Below, in pieces: positions 11,188-27,089 of a stretch of DNA of 64,000 nucleotides. The stretch covers positions 42,351,560 through 42,415,559 of the forward strand of contig OX439043.1 of the NCBI GenBank assembly GCA_949317995.1, given 5' to 3'. The first letter of the stretch is position 1; every line of letters begins with the position of its first letter. The notes under the pieces were generated by a model that saw only the letters and a program-made list of their open reading frames with translations, was not told where the DNA came from and ran no database searches. A program made the translations under genes and the position numbers. Origin of the DNA: Acholoe squamosa (lineage: Eukaryota; Annelida; Polychaeta; Phyllodocida; Polynoidae).

Positions 11188-12825
11188 AAATAAGAGAGAG
11201 TACTAGGGAAAAGATAGAGAGGTAGGACAATAGAAGTAAAGCCATGAGAAAGGATGCCAGCTATGCACGTTGAGCAATGCCTAGATAGAGCGTTTCACCT
11301 CGGTAGGTCACCCTGCATCCATAACCAGCCTGCATAGCCCAGCTTCATGTGTTATTGGTAATACTACGGTTAGTTAGCAAGTGAACACTTCATGGCGACC
11401 AGGGTGTTAGTCACATCAACCCGAGACCAAGGTAACTGGCGAGGGATGGAAGCAATAGAATAAATCTTCATATCCCACGTACAGTATGGGAATCTTTATG
11501 GTAAATTCCTCATGTGTTGGATGGCAGGAAGGATCTATCTAGCTGATTGTCTCACTATCATAAATTTGTCCCCAAATCAAGTATATAGCCCTGTGGCACC
11601 TGGAAGGCGATACATAAGTCAAATGATTATTGAGTACATTTTTTTACTTAGAAACCATCATGTTTACGACAATAGAAAAAAGAAATGCTATTCACAACAT
11701 GCAGCATTGCCCATCATGGAATAGATCTAGTCATAAACGAGTCAATTACCATGAAAGATTTCATGGTCCCACAGTGTTTGATGGATAGTAATACTATACA
11801 GAAGGTCACTAATTCCCCAACCTATACATTGATTTAGACCTCTAAAGCCGAGAGGGAGACAATGGCCATTTTGGGGCTTGGTGACGTGAGACATGGAATA
11901 AGGGGACCCCAATCAGGAGTCCCATACCTCACCAGTGCAGTGGCAGCTACAGGGTTTTGAAATGAGGCTAAATTTGAGGGAATCAGGTAGAGACAGAAAG
12001 GCACAGGATGCGACAAAACCAGAAGGGGATACAGGTATAGGACTCAGTATGGAGGCCTAGTGGAGCCACCATCTTGAATTTTGCTGGTTGAGCTAAAACC
12101 CACTGATAAGACATAACATGATGGGTACCTTGTCCCTGGTTAACACCCACTTCCAGGGACATGCTGGTCCCATCTTATCAGTTCTTTTCATGTGTGTCGC
12201 TGGAACCAGCTCCAGCCATGCAGCTAGGGAGCATGGGTGGGGGGAGGGGCAGTGCTGATAATGAAAAAAAGGATACAGCATGGTGGAGGGATGAGGTGTA
12301 GCCTAAAGCCTAAAAACCGGAACAAATATATAGGTGGAGGAAAAAGCATTCCATACTGGTTCTAGCTGACAGCTGCTTGCCCACACAAAAATAAGTTTTT
12401 ACTGGTACATTACACCACTTATTATATCATGATAGTCCTTGGAATGGGTATGTGACAGTTTTATTAGTAGGAGGGAAATACAAGTGAAGGCTGTTATTGA
12501 AACCATACCCGTCGGGTTTAAGATTAGGGCTTGATTTCGCAATGTGTGCAGAGACATTTTATTGATATCACCTGGTACTATATGGCGTGGATCTGCAGAT
12601 GCGACATGGTGTTCACAGATCAGAGACGCCCAGACTAACCTGCTACCATAAAAAAGTCATAATTCAATCAAATCTTAAAGAGAAGAGATGATAAGCATGA
12701 CAGCTTTGAGGTAAATTTATTACTCTAGTCCCCACCGACATCTAGAACGATTTTCTCTAGGTTGTATTTTCTATATCTGTGATAAGAGGTAAACCGTTAG
12801 ATCTATGCTTTTGCGAAGAGATTTT
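11188..12825. other. Intergenic, nothing recognised
   Basis: Unique-looking sequence. The short open frames lack family resemblance, splice context or repeats. Confidence 0.5.
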
Positions 12826-12917
12826 ATACCCATAGTCCATGCGGCCTCTTTGGCCAACTTTGGCCATACATTTCCTACACAAAGGTTGGCCGAAGAGGCC
12901 CAGTGGACTATGGGTAT
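12826..12917. repeat. 92-bp near-perfect hairpin (small MITE or foldback)
   Basis: The arms 12,826-12,859 and 12,884-12,917 are reverse complements with about four mismatches. They start ATACCCATAGTCCA and enclose a GGCCTCTT.GGCCAAC block, with a loop of about 24 bases. The hairpin ends exactly where the 988-bp palindrome-array element begins, which suggests the larger element inserted at the hairpin's edge. Confidence 0.85.
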
Positions 12918-13903
12918 CCCAGCAAACACAATTGTACCGAGCCACTACTGGCCCAATAGGCAACTGCACCGGGCCAGTAGAGACAACCAAGTACAGGGCC
13001 TTTAGAGGCATGCAAGAGGCACCAGCAATGGGCCAGTACTGTATGCCAGTACTGGATGAGTACTGGTTCTGTACTGGGCCTGCACTGGGCCTGTACGGGT
13101 GTTTCAATACTGGACCAGTACAGGGTCAGTACTGGCTTTATGCTGGCATGCCAGCACAGGCCTGGTGTTGGCCCCTTTCTGTGTTCCAATAATAGTTTGG
13201 TAAAATACATGCTGTCTAAAATGGAAAGTATAATTGATATAAATCAACATCATGTTTACATCTCATACATTAAAAGGCCTCCTATCAAGACTCTCCCTCA
13301 CACTCTGTTGGTGTAAGAGCCCAGAGGCAGTGTGCATTAAATTTGGCCATCCATCTCACTGCCTGTGGGTTTTTAATTTTTGTTTTAGACAAATATAAGG
13401 TGTTTAGCATAACATGATTTTAATCCTCCCAATGTTTATGATATTTGGTTTGAAACTTTGAGCCAAGTAGGTTTCCAATGAAAGGTGTTTCATGTTAAAC
13501 AAATTTGCCCTCACCAAGTTTTTGACCATGATCATGGAAAAACGGTATTGGCCTTGATCCTAAATATTGTAATACAAGATACTGCTGACATCTTGTGGTG
13601 TGGTTGAAAATTAACCAAGCCAAAACTGGACCAGTACTGGCATGCCATTGCCGGCATACCCTTCTTAGCCGATACTGGCCCAGTACAGGCATTCCATCAT
13701 TGGCATACCTATACTGGCCCAGTATAGGTATGCAAGTAGTGGACCAGTAATGGTATGCCAGTAATGGCATGCCATTACTATAGCAATACAATCAAGATTA
13801 ATTGATACTGCACTGGCTTGGTACTGGCAGTACTGGCCCAGTACTGCCATTACATGTCAGTATGAAGCCAGTACTGGCACGGTAAGGATGTGTTTGCTGG
13901 GAT
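12916..13903. mobile_element. Non-autonomous TIR element filled with GCCAGTACTGGC-type palindromes
   Basis: The terminal inverted repeats begin with a perfect 15-bp match: ATCCCAGCAAACACA at 12,916-12,930 and its reverse complement at 13,889-13,903. Similarity continues inward for about 35-40 bp through ACCG.GCCA.TACTGGC. The interior carries about 25 variants of a CCAGTACTGG or GGCCAGTACTGGCC palindrome in two clusters (12,945-13,170 and 13,620-13,890). They flank about 430 bp of sequence without the motif. No coding capacity is seen. I could not define a clean target duplication, perhaps because the left end sits on another repeat, so the superfamily is unassigned. Confidence 0.78.
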
Positions 13904-15186
13904 TATCTCCCAGCACTATTCTGCTGAATATAAGTTCTATCTGGCGATGACTCCACTTTTCATGTTTTGCAGGAGAGGCAAAAGAAGTGTTACATAATAC
14001 TCCGGGATAATACTATAGCACACGGTTGACATAACTGTATTACATCGGGGCCTGTAGGCACACATATTATACACATACTTTCAATACTTTCAGAGTAGAT
14101 AGATAAAGATCAATAGATGTACAAACGGAAGAAAACTCAATTTTGTCAAAATGTCTGTTACAACCTTAAGTTGTTACCCCGGTGTTGTTACATTGAGGCG
14201 CCGACATGTACTATGAGACTATCCCCCTTTGCAGAACGGTTATACTAGTATGCAATAATCACAATGTTTCGTCTTTGCCCTATAGCCGATATTCTGATAA
14301 CACCATTGTTCAACTATATTCAACAATAGGTCCTTTGGAGAGAGATGTATAATGATAACGATTTCCCCATATCTTCAGCACTATTATTCTTTTCACAAAA
14401 TAGAATGCAATCATCCTTTATGACATAGAATCTATTCACCTTTTATCATGATCGTCAGTAGAAATCTTTCCTGAAAGATTTTGCCTATCTGTGGAAAGTG
14501 GGGATGTAAAATTTACTAACAGTAATAATCAGCCATCGATATTTTATTGATTTGATTCATATTTGCAACAAGCTATATAATTATAAAGATTGAACATTAA
14601 GATTGACGCAAAAGAAGTTGCTGATACAATGACGACAGTGACAGCCAGAGAGGCCCTGAACTTCACGCTCACCACGCATGTGCTTTAAATTACCAAAATG
14701 CAACCTATGCTTGAAGAGTGAGCCCTAAGCAGAATTTTCTGTTCCTGTTTGACTGGACTTAAGAGGGCAAAGTGGGAGTTTATATGAAACCAAACCTAGG
14801 TGCACCTTATAGACTTAGCCCGGAGTGACAATAAAAAGTTTTTGCCCAAAAAAATAATGTTGAATCTACCAGGTATCGTTGAAAACTGAACAGTGAACCA
14901 CCATGTGTAGGGAGGGAACCAGTGTAGTTTTTACAAGAAGCCCCAGGTAGCAGTACAAAGGATTCTCAGTGAAAATAGCAATGGATCACAGGCAACTTTG
15001 GGACGAAGATTCCTTCGTTATTTTGAAGACATTTATTTTACAGTGCACCTACTTATACTAGCCTACTATCTGAGAGTACTGTTCTTGAACTTCAAAAAGC
15101 ACCCCCACCCCTCTCTAACTGACAATTGCGAGACCTTGTGGACATTTTGAGAACATACATACACACCAGCGCCTAGTGCGCGGTAC
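13904..15186. other. Intergenic, nothing recognised
   Basis: AT-rich sequence with no supported gene, RNA or transposon end. Confidence 0.45.
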
Positions 15187-15524
15187 AGGTCGAATCCCAC
15201 ATGGCGAAAAATGGCTGAAATATCTCTGCGATTTTGAATCTGTTGCGATTTTGGGGCCAACCCCAAATTCGCAAGGATACAGCTACAGTGGGGTGTATAG
15301 AACACAAGGGCACTGTTGCATTTATTCCTGTACTCTTGGGAGTATTTTGCCTTTGTTGATGTTTGTATTATGTATTCTCTGGCCTAAGATCGCAAAGAAG
15401 TGCTTGTGTTCTATACACCCCACTGTAGTTATAACCTTGCGAATTTTGGGTTGGCCCCAAAATCGTAATAGATTCAAAATCGCAGAGATATTTCAGCCAT
15501 TTTTCGCCATGTGGGATTCGACCT
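15187..15524. mobile_element. MITE with ~120-bp terminal inverted repeats (family E)
   Basis: The ends start AGGTCGAATCCCACATGGCG and run inward as inverted repeats for about 120 bp on each side (15,187-15,310 and 15,401-15,524), leaving a unique centre of about 90 bp. TAC stands directly outside both ends, consistent with a 3-bp target duplication. Another copy starts at 61,659 directly after TTA. Three-base targets fit a PIF/Harbinger-type MITE, but TAC is not the usual TWA, so the superfamily is inferred. Two open frames here (one per strand) are products of the inverted repeat. Confidence 0.85.
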
Positions 15525-15639
15525 TACCCTCAATGGAGACTTTATTAGAAAGACCCATATGAGATGCTCGAACTTCGAATTGTCCATACACTGTACATAT
15601 ACATTAATCTGTAACTTGAAACAGGTACAGAAAGGATTT

Positions 15640-16250
15640 AGGCCAAATCCCACAGCGTGAAAACGACCAGGAAATCCTTGTGATTTAAGAAGATAGGGTT
15701 CCTTAGCCAATATTGGGGTGGTATTATCATCTAAGGAAGGGCCATAACAGCCAAGGAGCCTTGCCAAAGTGTTGTGGAGATTGCACTAAAAAGATTTTGA
15801 TATTTTCCTCACAAGAGGCCGGAAATCTCTGTTATATACTGAAATTCCCTGTGATTTAGAGTAAGACAAGAGTTTCTTGTAATTCACAAGAGGTATGTAT
15901 TTGATAAATCAGGATCCAAGTTCCACATACTGTAGTTATATGAAGGTTCTACTTCTGATTTATGCATGCAAAGCTACTACATCAGTATTGTAAACTAAAG
16001 AATTAAGTCAGACACAACTGTGATTTTGATATCAGACACTCTATTTTTGTGATTTAAGCTAACAGCTAGTCTGTGCAGTAATGGAAATCACAAAGAATTC
16101 CTTCTCAATACAGGCTTATAGTAGGATTTGGGTAAGGCAGAGCTTGGGGGAGAACCCTTGTGATTTTGATTATTGGCAAGAGGCCAAGTCTGCTGATATC
16201 CAGATTCACAGACATTTCAGATGCATTTTTCACATAGTGGAATGCGACCT
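15640..16250. mobile_element. Diverged relative of the family E MITE
   Basis: The left end (AGGCCAAATCCCACAG) and right end (reading inward AGGTCGCATTCCACTATGTG) both resemble the family E terminus. Repeated GTGATTTTGAT-like segments follow inside. The copy is longer (about 610 bp) and much more eroded than the one 115 bp to its left. Confidence 0.6.
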
Positions 16251-20616
<4,366 letters not shown>

Positions 20617-20689
20617 GCATAACCAGCTACATTTGGTAGACAGAGGAGAGGGGCAAGTACATAGGAACTATGGCGAGTCTATGGAATTT

Positions 20690-21590
20690 GGCAGGGCACA
20701 TGGGTGAGCAGGGAAGATAGTGGGTGGGTGAGCAGGTAAAAGGGTGAGTGGGTGAGCAGGAAAGCAGGTGGGTAAGCAGATAAGAGGGTGCGAGGATGTG
20801 CAGGGAAGGGGTGTGTGGGAAGGTAAGAAGGTGAGTGGGTGAGCAGGAAGGGGTGGGTGGGAAGGTAAGAGGGGATGGGTGAGCAGATATTATAAGCGGG
20901 TGAGTGGGTGAGAAGGTAAGAGGGTGGGTGAACAGGTAAGTGAATGGGTGTATAGGTGAGCAGTGTATAGATGAGTGGGAGAGCAGGAACACGTTGCAGG
21001 AAAGGGGTGGGTGGGAAGGTATGAGGGTGAGTGGGAAGGTAAGGGGTGAGTGGGCGAGCAGTGTAGAGGTGAGTGGGAGAGCAGGGGAGGAGGAGATTAC
21101 GTGAGCATTGTAGAGGTGAGTGAGTGGGCAGGGGAGGGATAAGTGGGTGATCAGAGGAGGGGGTGAGTGGGTGATCAGAGGAGGGGCTAAGTGAGTGAGC
21201 AGGGGAGGGGGTGAGTGGGTGAGAAGGGAGGGGTGAGTGGGTGAGCAATGTAGAGGGTAAGCGGGTGAGTGGGCGAGTGGGTGAGTTGATGAGTGGGTGA
21301 TGAGGGGAGGGGGTGAGTGAGTGATGAGAGGGAGGGGTGAGTGGGTGAGAAGGGAGCGGTGAGTGGGTGAGTAGGGAGGGGTAAAATGTATAAATAGGTG
21401 AGCAGCGAAGATAGTGGGTGGTTGGGCCGGGAAGCGGGGAAACAGCATTTTCGTGAACAGGGAAGAGGATGAAAAGTGTGAGAATGGAAGGGGTGATTGG
21501 ATGGGTTAGGAGTTTAGAGGTTGAGAAAATGAGCAAGAAAGAGGGTGAGTGCGTGTGTTGGGAAATAGTGGGTAAGTGATTGTGTTGTAT
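20690..21590. repeat. G-rich minisatellite of GTGAGTGGGTGAGCAGG-like units
   Basis: About 0.9 kb of loosely periodic 4-bp-based units (GTGA, GTGG, GCAGG, GGGAGG) on the + strand with almost no C. Unit length is irregular. Long Pro/Ser/Leu/His open frames on the - strand (20,627-21,614) are translations of the repeat. Runs of three or four G could form quadruplexes. Confidence 0.9.
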
Positions 21591-24500
21591 ACAGGAGGTT
21601 GAAGGGGGTGTCATCTACAATTCATAGTTGATGGCAGGGGTAGAGGTGCGTGGAAATGGCCCGTGTAAGTATGAGATTACACGAAAGTTTTATATTACTG
21701 TGACGTGCTGAGAAGCCATATCTGTTACACATACACCAATTTACTCTACATACACCCTGCACCTCCACCCACAGCCATATATCTACATAACTGCCTGCAG
21801 GAGATCCAGGCGGGACTAGCCATTAAACACCGGCTTCAAACCCAGAGTTACAAACCTTCAAACATTTACTGTGTGCCTTTAAGGCTGTGTGCAAGCATTG
21901 CCTGGGGTCATGATGAAACCGACCCGTTATGGGATTACATGGAGGAGAGTATGCTCCAATGGATGTCAGTGGCGAGCATGAAAAGGGGTGTGGGGGATTT
22001 GCTGATGCCTTTGCTGATCTTGTAAAGACAGATTTCTCATGGATTCATAGCGTACATGCAATGATACATACAATATGAATCAATGATGTAACAATCAGTC
22101 ATATACATTCGTTATGGTACCAAATATATCCTATATGGTACAATCAATGATAAATGCAATGACGCATGCAATTATGATATGCAGGCCTACAAAAATACAT
22201 AGAGTATGAGGTGTACAATGGTACATGAATAGAATATGACACAATGATGAGAATGATATACCTAATTTGATTATGTTTCTGACTGCTTCCTTCTCCTCTT
22301 GGTCAATTGTACTTTTGGATACACGAGTTTGGACTAAGATGCCTACCTGCTCTTTGGGTGCTGTATCTTTGAGGATGTGTCTGCCCTTTGGAGTTAGGAA
22401 AAAGTAAACAAAGTTTTCTGTGAAAAGCACAGAGAGTAGAGACGTATTGTTCTTGCTTTGTCCTATTTGTAGAATCTATGGGGACATTATTTTGTTATCA
22501 TATACCATAGCATTCACACACCTGTGTAGGTAAATACTTGCACTTAAGTTAAGTGCATCCACCCCATCCATCCTCTGTCTCTCTCCTCCTTTCCAACACC
22601 ACAACATCCAACCACTTCAGAAACAACACAAGGGGTGTGAGGGTATCTAGACGCCGTGCCCAGTCAAAATGTGTAGCCCCCGTAGGGAAGAGACGCCCTG
22701 CAGTCGGCGTTTGGGGCATGCGTATGGAGGGAGATATGTGGATTGTACCTCTCACTGACTGGCTGTCTGTAGGAGGGGCCCTGTAGGAGAATGAAGGCTG
22801 GGTTCAGTCCACACTGACATAAAGAGATGTACACTGGAGCCCGCCTGCAGCCGTGCTACCACTACCAGCATGGGGTGTCCCTATAGGCCGGGATAAACAC
22901 GGCCTTTTATTGGATATATGGGAGTCCAGACAAGTTACATAGACCACCAGGATCTAAGACAATATGGATACAAAGGGAAACAGCACAGGAGCGATTATTG
23001 ATAATACACGTAACGCTACAGTGTTAAGGTGGGTTTCAGACAGACTACTTGATCTTTCAGAATTTGAATTATGTTTGAATTCAGCCATGTAAAATGCACA
23101 CTTACCAAATGATATACTGAGGGTAATGATCAACTTGGAAGAAATTAGAAAGCCTTTGACAGCAGTTGGGGGTGGCATTAATCAAATAGAGGGATGAATT
23201 GCTCAAACATTTTCTATTGCATTCATCCCCAATTTGCAATTTCTTCTTCCTACCTTCCCTTATGTCCTCCATTTAATGTATATTCTGTTTCCAAATCCTT
23301 TTACAACTTTCGTTACCGATTGGGTACCCTGTCTCCGTCCTTCTTCCCCCCCCCTCATGTCCTTCTTCTTCATTGTCCTCCCGTTGCACTCCTTACTTTT
23401 TCATTTCTATCAGGAAAAGAGCATTTTACGTGACAGACCCGCATACCTGCGTCCCGTCCAATCCACTTCAGTCCCACACATGACAAAATGGCCACTTAGG
23501 AGCCGGTCACGACAAATGCATCTTAGACTAAAGTGTGCACAGTTTATATGGATCCAATTGCACCGAGGGCATGGATTTAACGCTCTGTTCACCATGGAGT
23601 CGGTATAAATCGTAATTTTAGACGATTACACGAGTCTAGGCAGTTTGTTGTTACTCTGATCTTCCAAGCGTCCAATCTTGTTATATTTTTAGAAACAGAA
23701 TAAAACCTACCAGGATACTTCCTCGGAAGGTCCTTAAGCAAAATAATGTTATCATGCATTGGGGTTTGACATGTTACATTACGGACCTAGTACTGCATTA
23801 GAAATTGATTTTGCTGTATCATAACGTTAGTGGGAGATTCTGATATGCATCTACAGATGTTCAGCATGAGCATGGGTTATTGTAGATATATGATTCGTTC
23901 TCCTTCCTTCTCACTAAGAGGGTTTGAGCTTTAGACTAGAGAAAAAAGTCATCGAATTCCTTTGCAAATAATATAGTTTTTAATTGGTACTACTTGGTAT
24001 TCTATTATCAGTTCTGCATATAAACCAACACTCTTTCCACCAATACCTTTGGTTACCGACCTTGTGACAAGCCTTAATGCAAACTCTCCAGATGACAAAG
24101 TTGTCTTCTGCAGCACGGACGCTGACGTATATTTGATAAAACATGTCGACTGAAAACAAACACAGACGACACAAACCCTCCATGCAGACCAATTACATAC
24201 CACTCACACAATGTGGGTATAAACACGTTCCGAACCATAGAACACTTTAGGAGCTATAACAAAGGTCCCTGTTGGGCGCATCATTCCCGGAGCTCAAAGG
24301 GCAATGGAATGAGTGCCTGCATAGCCACAGCCACATGCTCAAAGCGACTGTTTGGAGATTGGTAGAGACTTGTCATATTAATAGAGAGAAGGCTGGACAC
24401 TCCCAGCCCTCAGCCCTGCACTGAACCTTTTGGACTGATCTCACCAGTTGTCAAATCGCTGGGTATAAACACTTGCATAGTGATAATGCCTATTCTACTT

Positions 24501-25989
24501 CTAAACCCTGCTTGGTTCAACAAATACCATTTGTTGGACTGTTTGTGTATCGGAGACATTTCTTTAGTATATCCATCCTCATCTCTGTGACAACATTATG
24601 CGGTCCTCAAAACACATGGCTAATTAACATAGGATGATTCAGGGGTGTTGGGAGGGGGTTGCTGCCACAGGCACACACTAGTCACCCCCATGTACTCTCT
24701 ATGATATTGATACAACCACCCTTGACAATCAAAATTAGTAGAAATCTCATTAATTCCATTAATTAGTTCTTGTGCAGTAAATGTGAACCCCTACAACACA
24801 GACCAACCCCCATAGCACAAGAATAAATAGAAAATCCCTACTGTCACACCTTTTTGTAACTACTAAGCACCTACACTCACCAATCACAGGTTGCTTTCCG
24901 CCTGTGGCCACAACACTGTGAAGCATATATCTCACTACCCTGAATTCACTCAATGAAGTTGCCTCTGCAATGCTTTGGTTTCTCTTCTTAGTGCACTTCC
25001 AATGGAAGCATAGAATGTATCAGATATGCCTTTGTAAGATAGCATTCAGACTATCTTTCGCATAGTGTCCTATATATAGTATGAGACATTCAATTATTAT
25101 GCTTTGGGTATGTTTCAACTCTCTTACCGTTAGATATTCAAAGCCATCAGTACATAATGGCATATGGTCTGTCGTAGCCAGTGAATCCACCATTAACCAC
25201 AAGGGCTGGACATGTAGATCCATCTGCCACAGCCCTTTATGGTATCAGCACCAACATAAAACCAAACTCCTAATGGCTAACCTTAACATAAATGTCAGAA
25301 GGGGTACCCTTTCCCCAGCCACTACCCCGGCAAAGACAAATTTATATTGAGAGATACTGAGGATAAAGGCATGTAATAGGCCAAAGGTGACAGCATGCAC
25401 CTAGGCTCCTATTTAAGACGTAACGGGTACATAAAAAGGGTCCCCCGTACCAGGCGCAAGGAATACCTCTAACTGAGGTGGTATTTATACCAGATATGAT
25501 CCGACCACCAGCCCACCGCCAAAGGTTCCCTGGTGCAACCAAAGGGGTTTGTTTATGTTTGCCTTTCAATCCTTATGTACATTTGAGTTTAAGAATGTTT
25601 AAGAAATAGCACAGTAGCTACACTAGAGGTTTTTATGGACATTTCCATACTTCTAAATTCTATCATAGTTTATTGTCCATTTTCAATTCACCTTTGGGGG
25701 TAGTTTTTGTCTGTCCCTATGGGATTCTCCATAGCACCCACTCCACGTTAAAGTGTACTTGAAGTTAAAATAGTTATTATTGTTTCCCTTTCTTTCTACT
25801 TACAGTTTGTTCCTCTACAATGTATAGCATCACAGTGGACCAAATGACTCGGATGAGTGAATGAACAAGCGTGCCTAGACTTTCAAGATGTAAAGGATTA
25901 CAAATGAAATAGCAAACACATAGATAATGGGAAACTGAAAAGGGAAAGATATTGTGGCCATGGCTGTGGATATCAAACAATCTGACCAA
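21591..25989. other. Intergenic, upstream of the MAM gene, nothing recognised
   Basis: About 4.4 kb of unique-looking sequence. Short open frames on both strands have no domain, no matching splice partners and no repeat structure. Untranslated upstream exons of the MAM gene could lie here but cannot be seen. Confidence 0.4.
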
Positions 25990-25996
25990 TATAAAG
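25990..25996 (+). promoter_or_regulatory. Candidate TATA box for the MAM gene
   Basis: TATAAAG, preceded by CCAAT-like bases, lies 154 bp upstream of the preferred start codon. That would give a first exon with a short 5' leader. It is the only well-placed TATA-like match close to the gene. A second TATAAA near 26,115 is too close to the ATG. Unproven, because an upstream non-coding exon is possible. Confidence 0.35.
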
Positions 25997-26143
25997 TTAG
26001 TGTGACATCACCAGAGCGTAAAGGAAGCCAGTTGCAAATGTGGATTTTTACAACGTGAATTTCATCGTCAAAGCACTGGAGGATATTGCTCTATTCAGTC
26101 TAAATTGGAATGCTTATAAATGTATGACACAAGAAACAAGATA

Positions 26144-27089
26144 ATGGCATTGACACCATACATTGTGCTATTCTTGGACGTGTTGCTCGTGCTGACGCCC
26201 CGTTCTACTGATGCTCGTTCTCAGTTTTATATGAACTCTTGTACGATGCAGCGCGGGCGTTGCACGTACCGCGTGCACTTGACGGGCAGTTGTGGAGCCA
26301 ACAAAATCCCGTTCACCACCAATGTTGTGCAGAACGATTACAACGACCGTGTGAATGATATAGAGAAACACTTGACCAATGTGCGAACTGAGCACACCGA
26401 ACGGATAAAGACACTGGAGAGGAAGATGTCCAACCTGGTGAATGGAGCAGACAGATTGTACCATGCCAGGCCTCTTCCTATCCCACCTGTGGACGCACCC
26501 ACCACCACTGGGACTGACGATGGAGATGTGACAAGACATCACCGTCGTCGTCATAGCCACCGCCACAAGAAGTTTGACGAGGATCCACAACGCAAAGAGA
26601 ACTCGTTACTGAACGAGCTCCACACAACCTTCACTAATTTAAGAGAGCAGTTGAGCTCAAGCAAATCACGAGTTGCTGATTTAGAGCGACAGTTGGTGGA
26701 TAGCCGCGCTAAGCTAAACCAGAGTCAGATTGACCTGCGAGCCACCACAACCAAATTGCTCACCACCGAGCAACAGCTTGAGCAGTCACGGCGGGAGAAT
26801 GAGCAACTCCGCGAGCAGCTTAGGCAGACACAGATTGTGTGTAATCAGACTAAGGAGGAGCTGACAATAGCCTCACGTAGGGTGAGGTCACAGCACGTTA
26901 AGCTGGCCAGAGGTCAGAGGGAGAATGCCCTGCTGAGGGCGCAGATTGCAGAGCTAAGGGCGCTCCTGGAGCAGACCCGGAGGCTGCTGAGGGAGGCACT
27001 CAGGAAGTACCACGAGCTGAACGTCCGGCACGAGGCAGTTAACCTGGAACTAGAGTGGAAGAACCAGCAACTCATCATCTGTTACAGAG
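26144..27089 (+). CDS. MAM gene coding exon 1 (signal peptide, Cys segment, coiled coil)
   Basis: Encodes residues 1-315 plus the first base of Gly316. The exon ends AGAG and is followed by GTAAGT, an ideal donor. After the signal peptide comes [14 protein letters not shown] with neighbouring cysteines, then heptad-rich Gln/Arg/Glu/Leu sequence typical of a parallel coiled coil. A His/Arg cluster at about 132-142 interrupts the helices. Reading past the donor reaches a stop within seven codons, which supports splicing here. Confidence 0.92.

Noticed and set aside
15066-15767. Open frames on both strands around 15.1-15.8 kb
   Set aside because: They run through the MITE's inverted repeats and change content at its borders.
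20627-21614. Two long Pro/Ser/His-rich open frames on the - strand
   Set aside because: They follow the G-rich minisatellite exactly, overlap in two frames, and have no domain or splice context.
26120-26143. Upstream in-frame ATG as the MAM gene start
   Set aside because: It has T at -3 and would place eight polar residues before the signal peptide. The ATG at 26,144 has A at -3 and G at +4 and opens directly into the hydrophobic segment.
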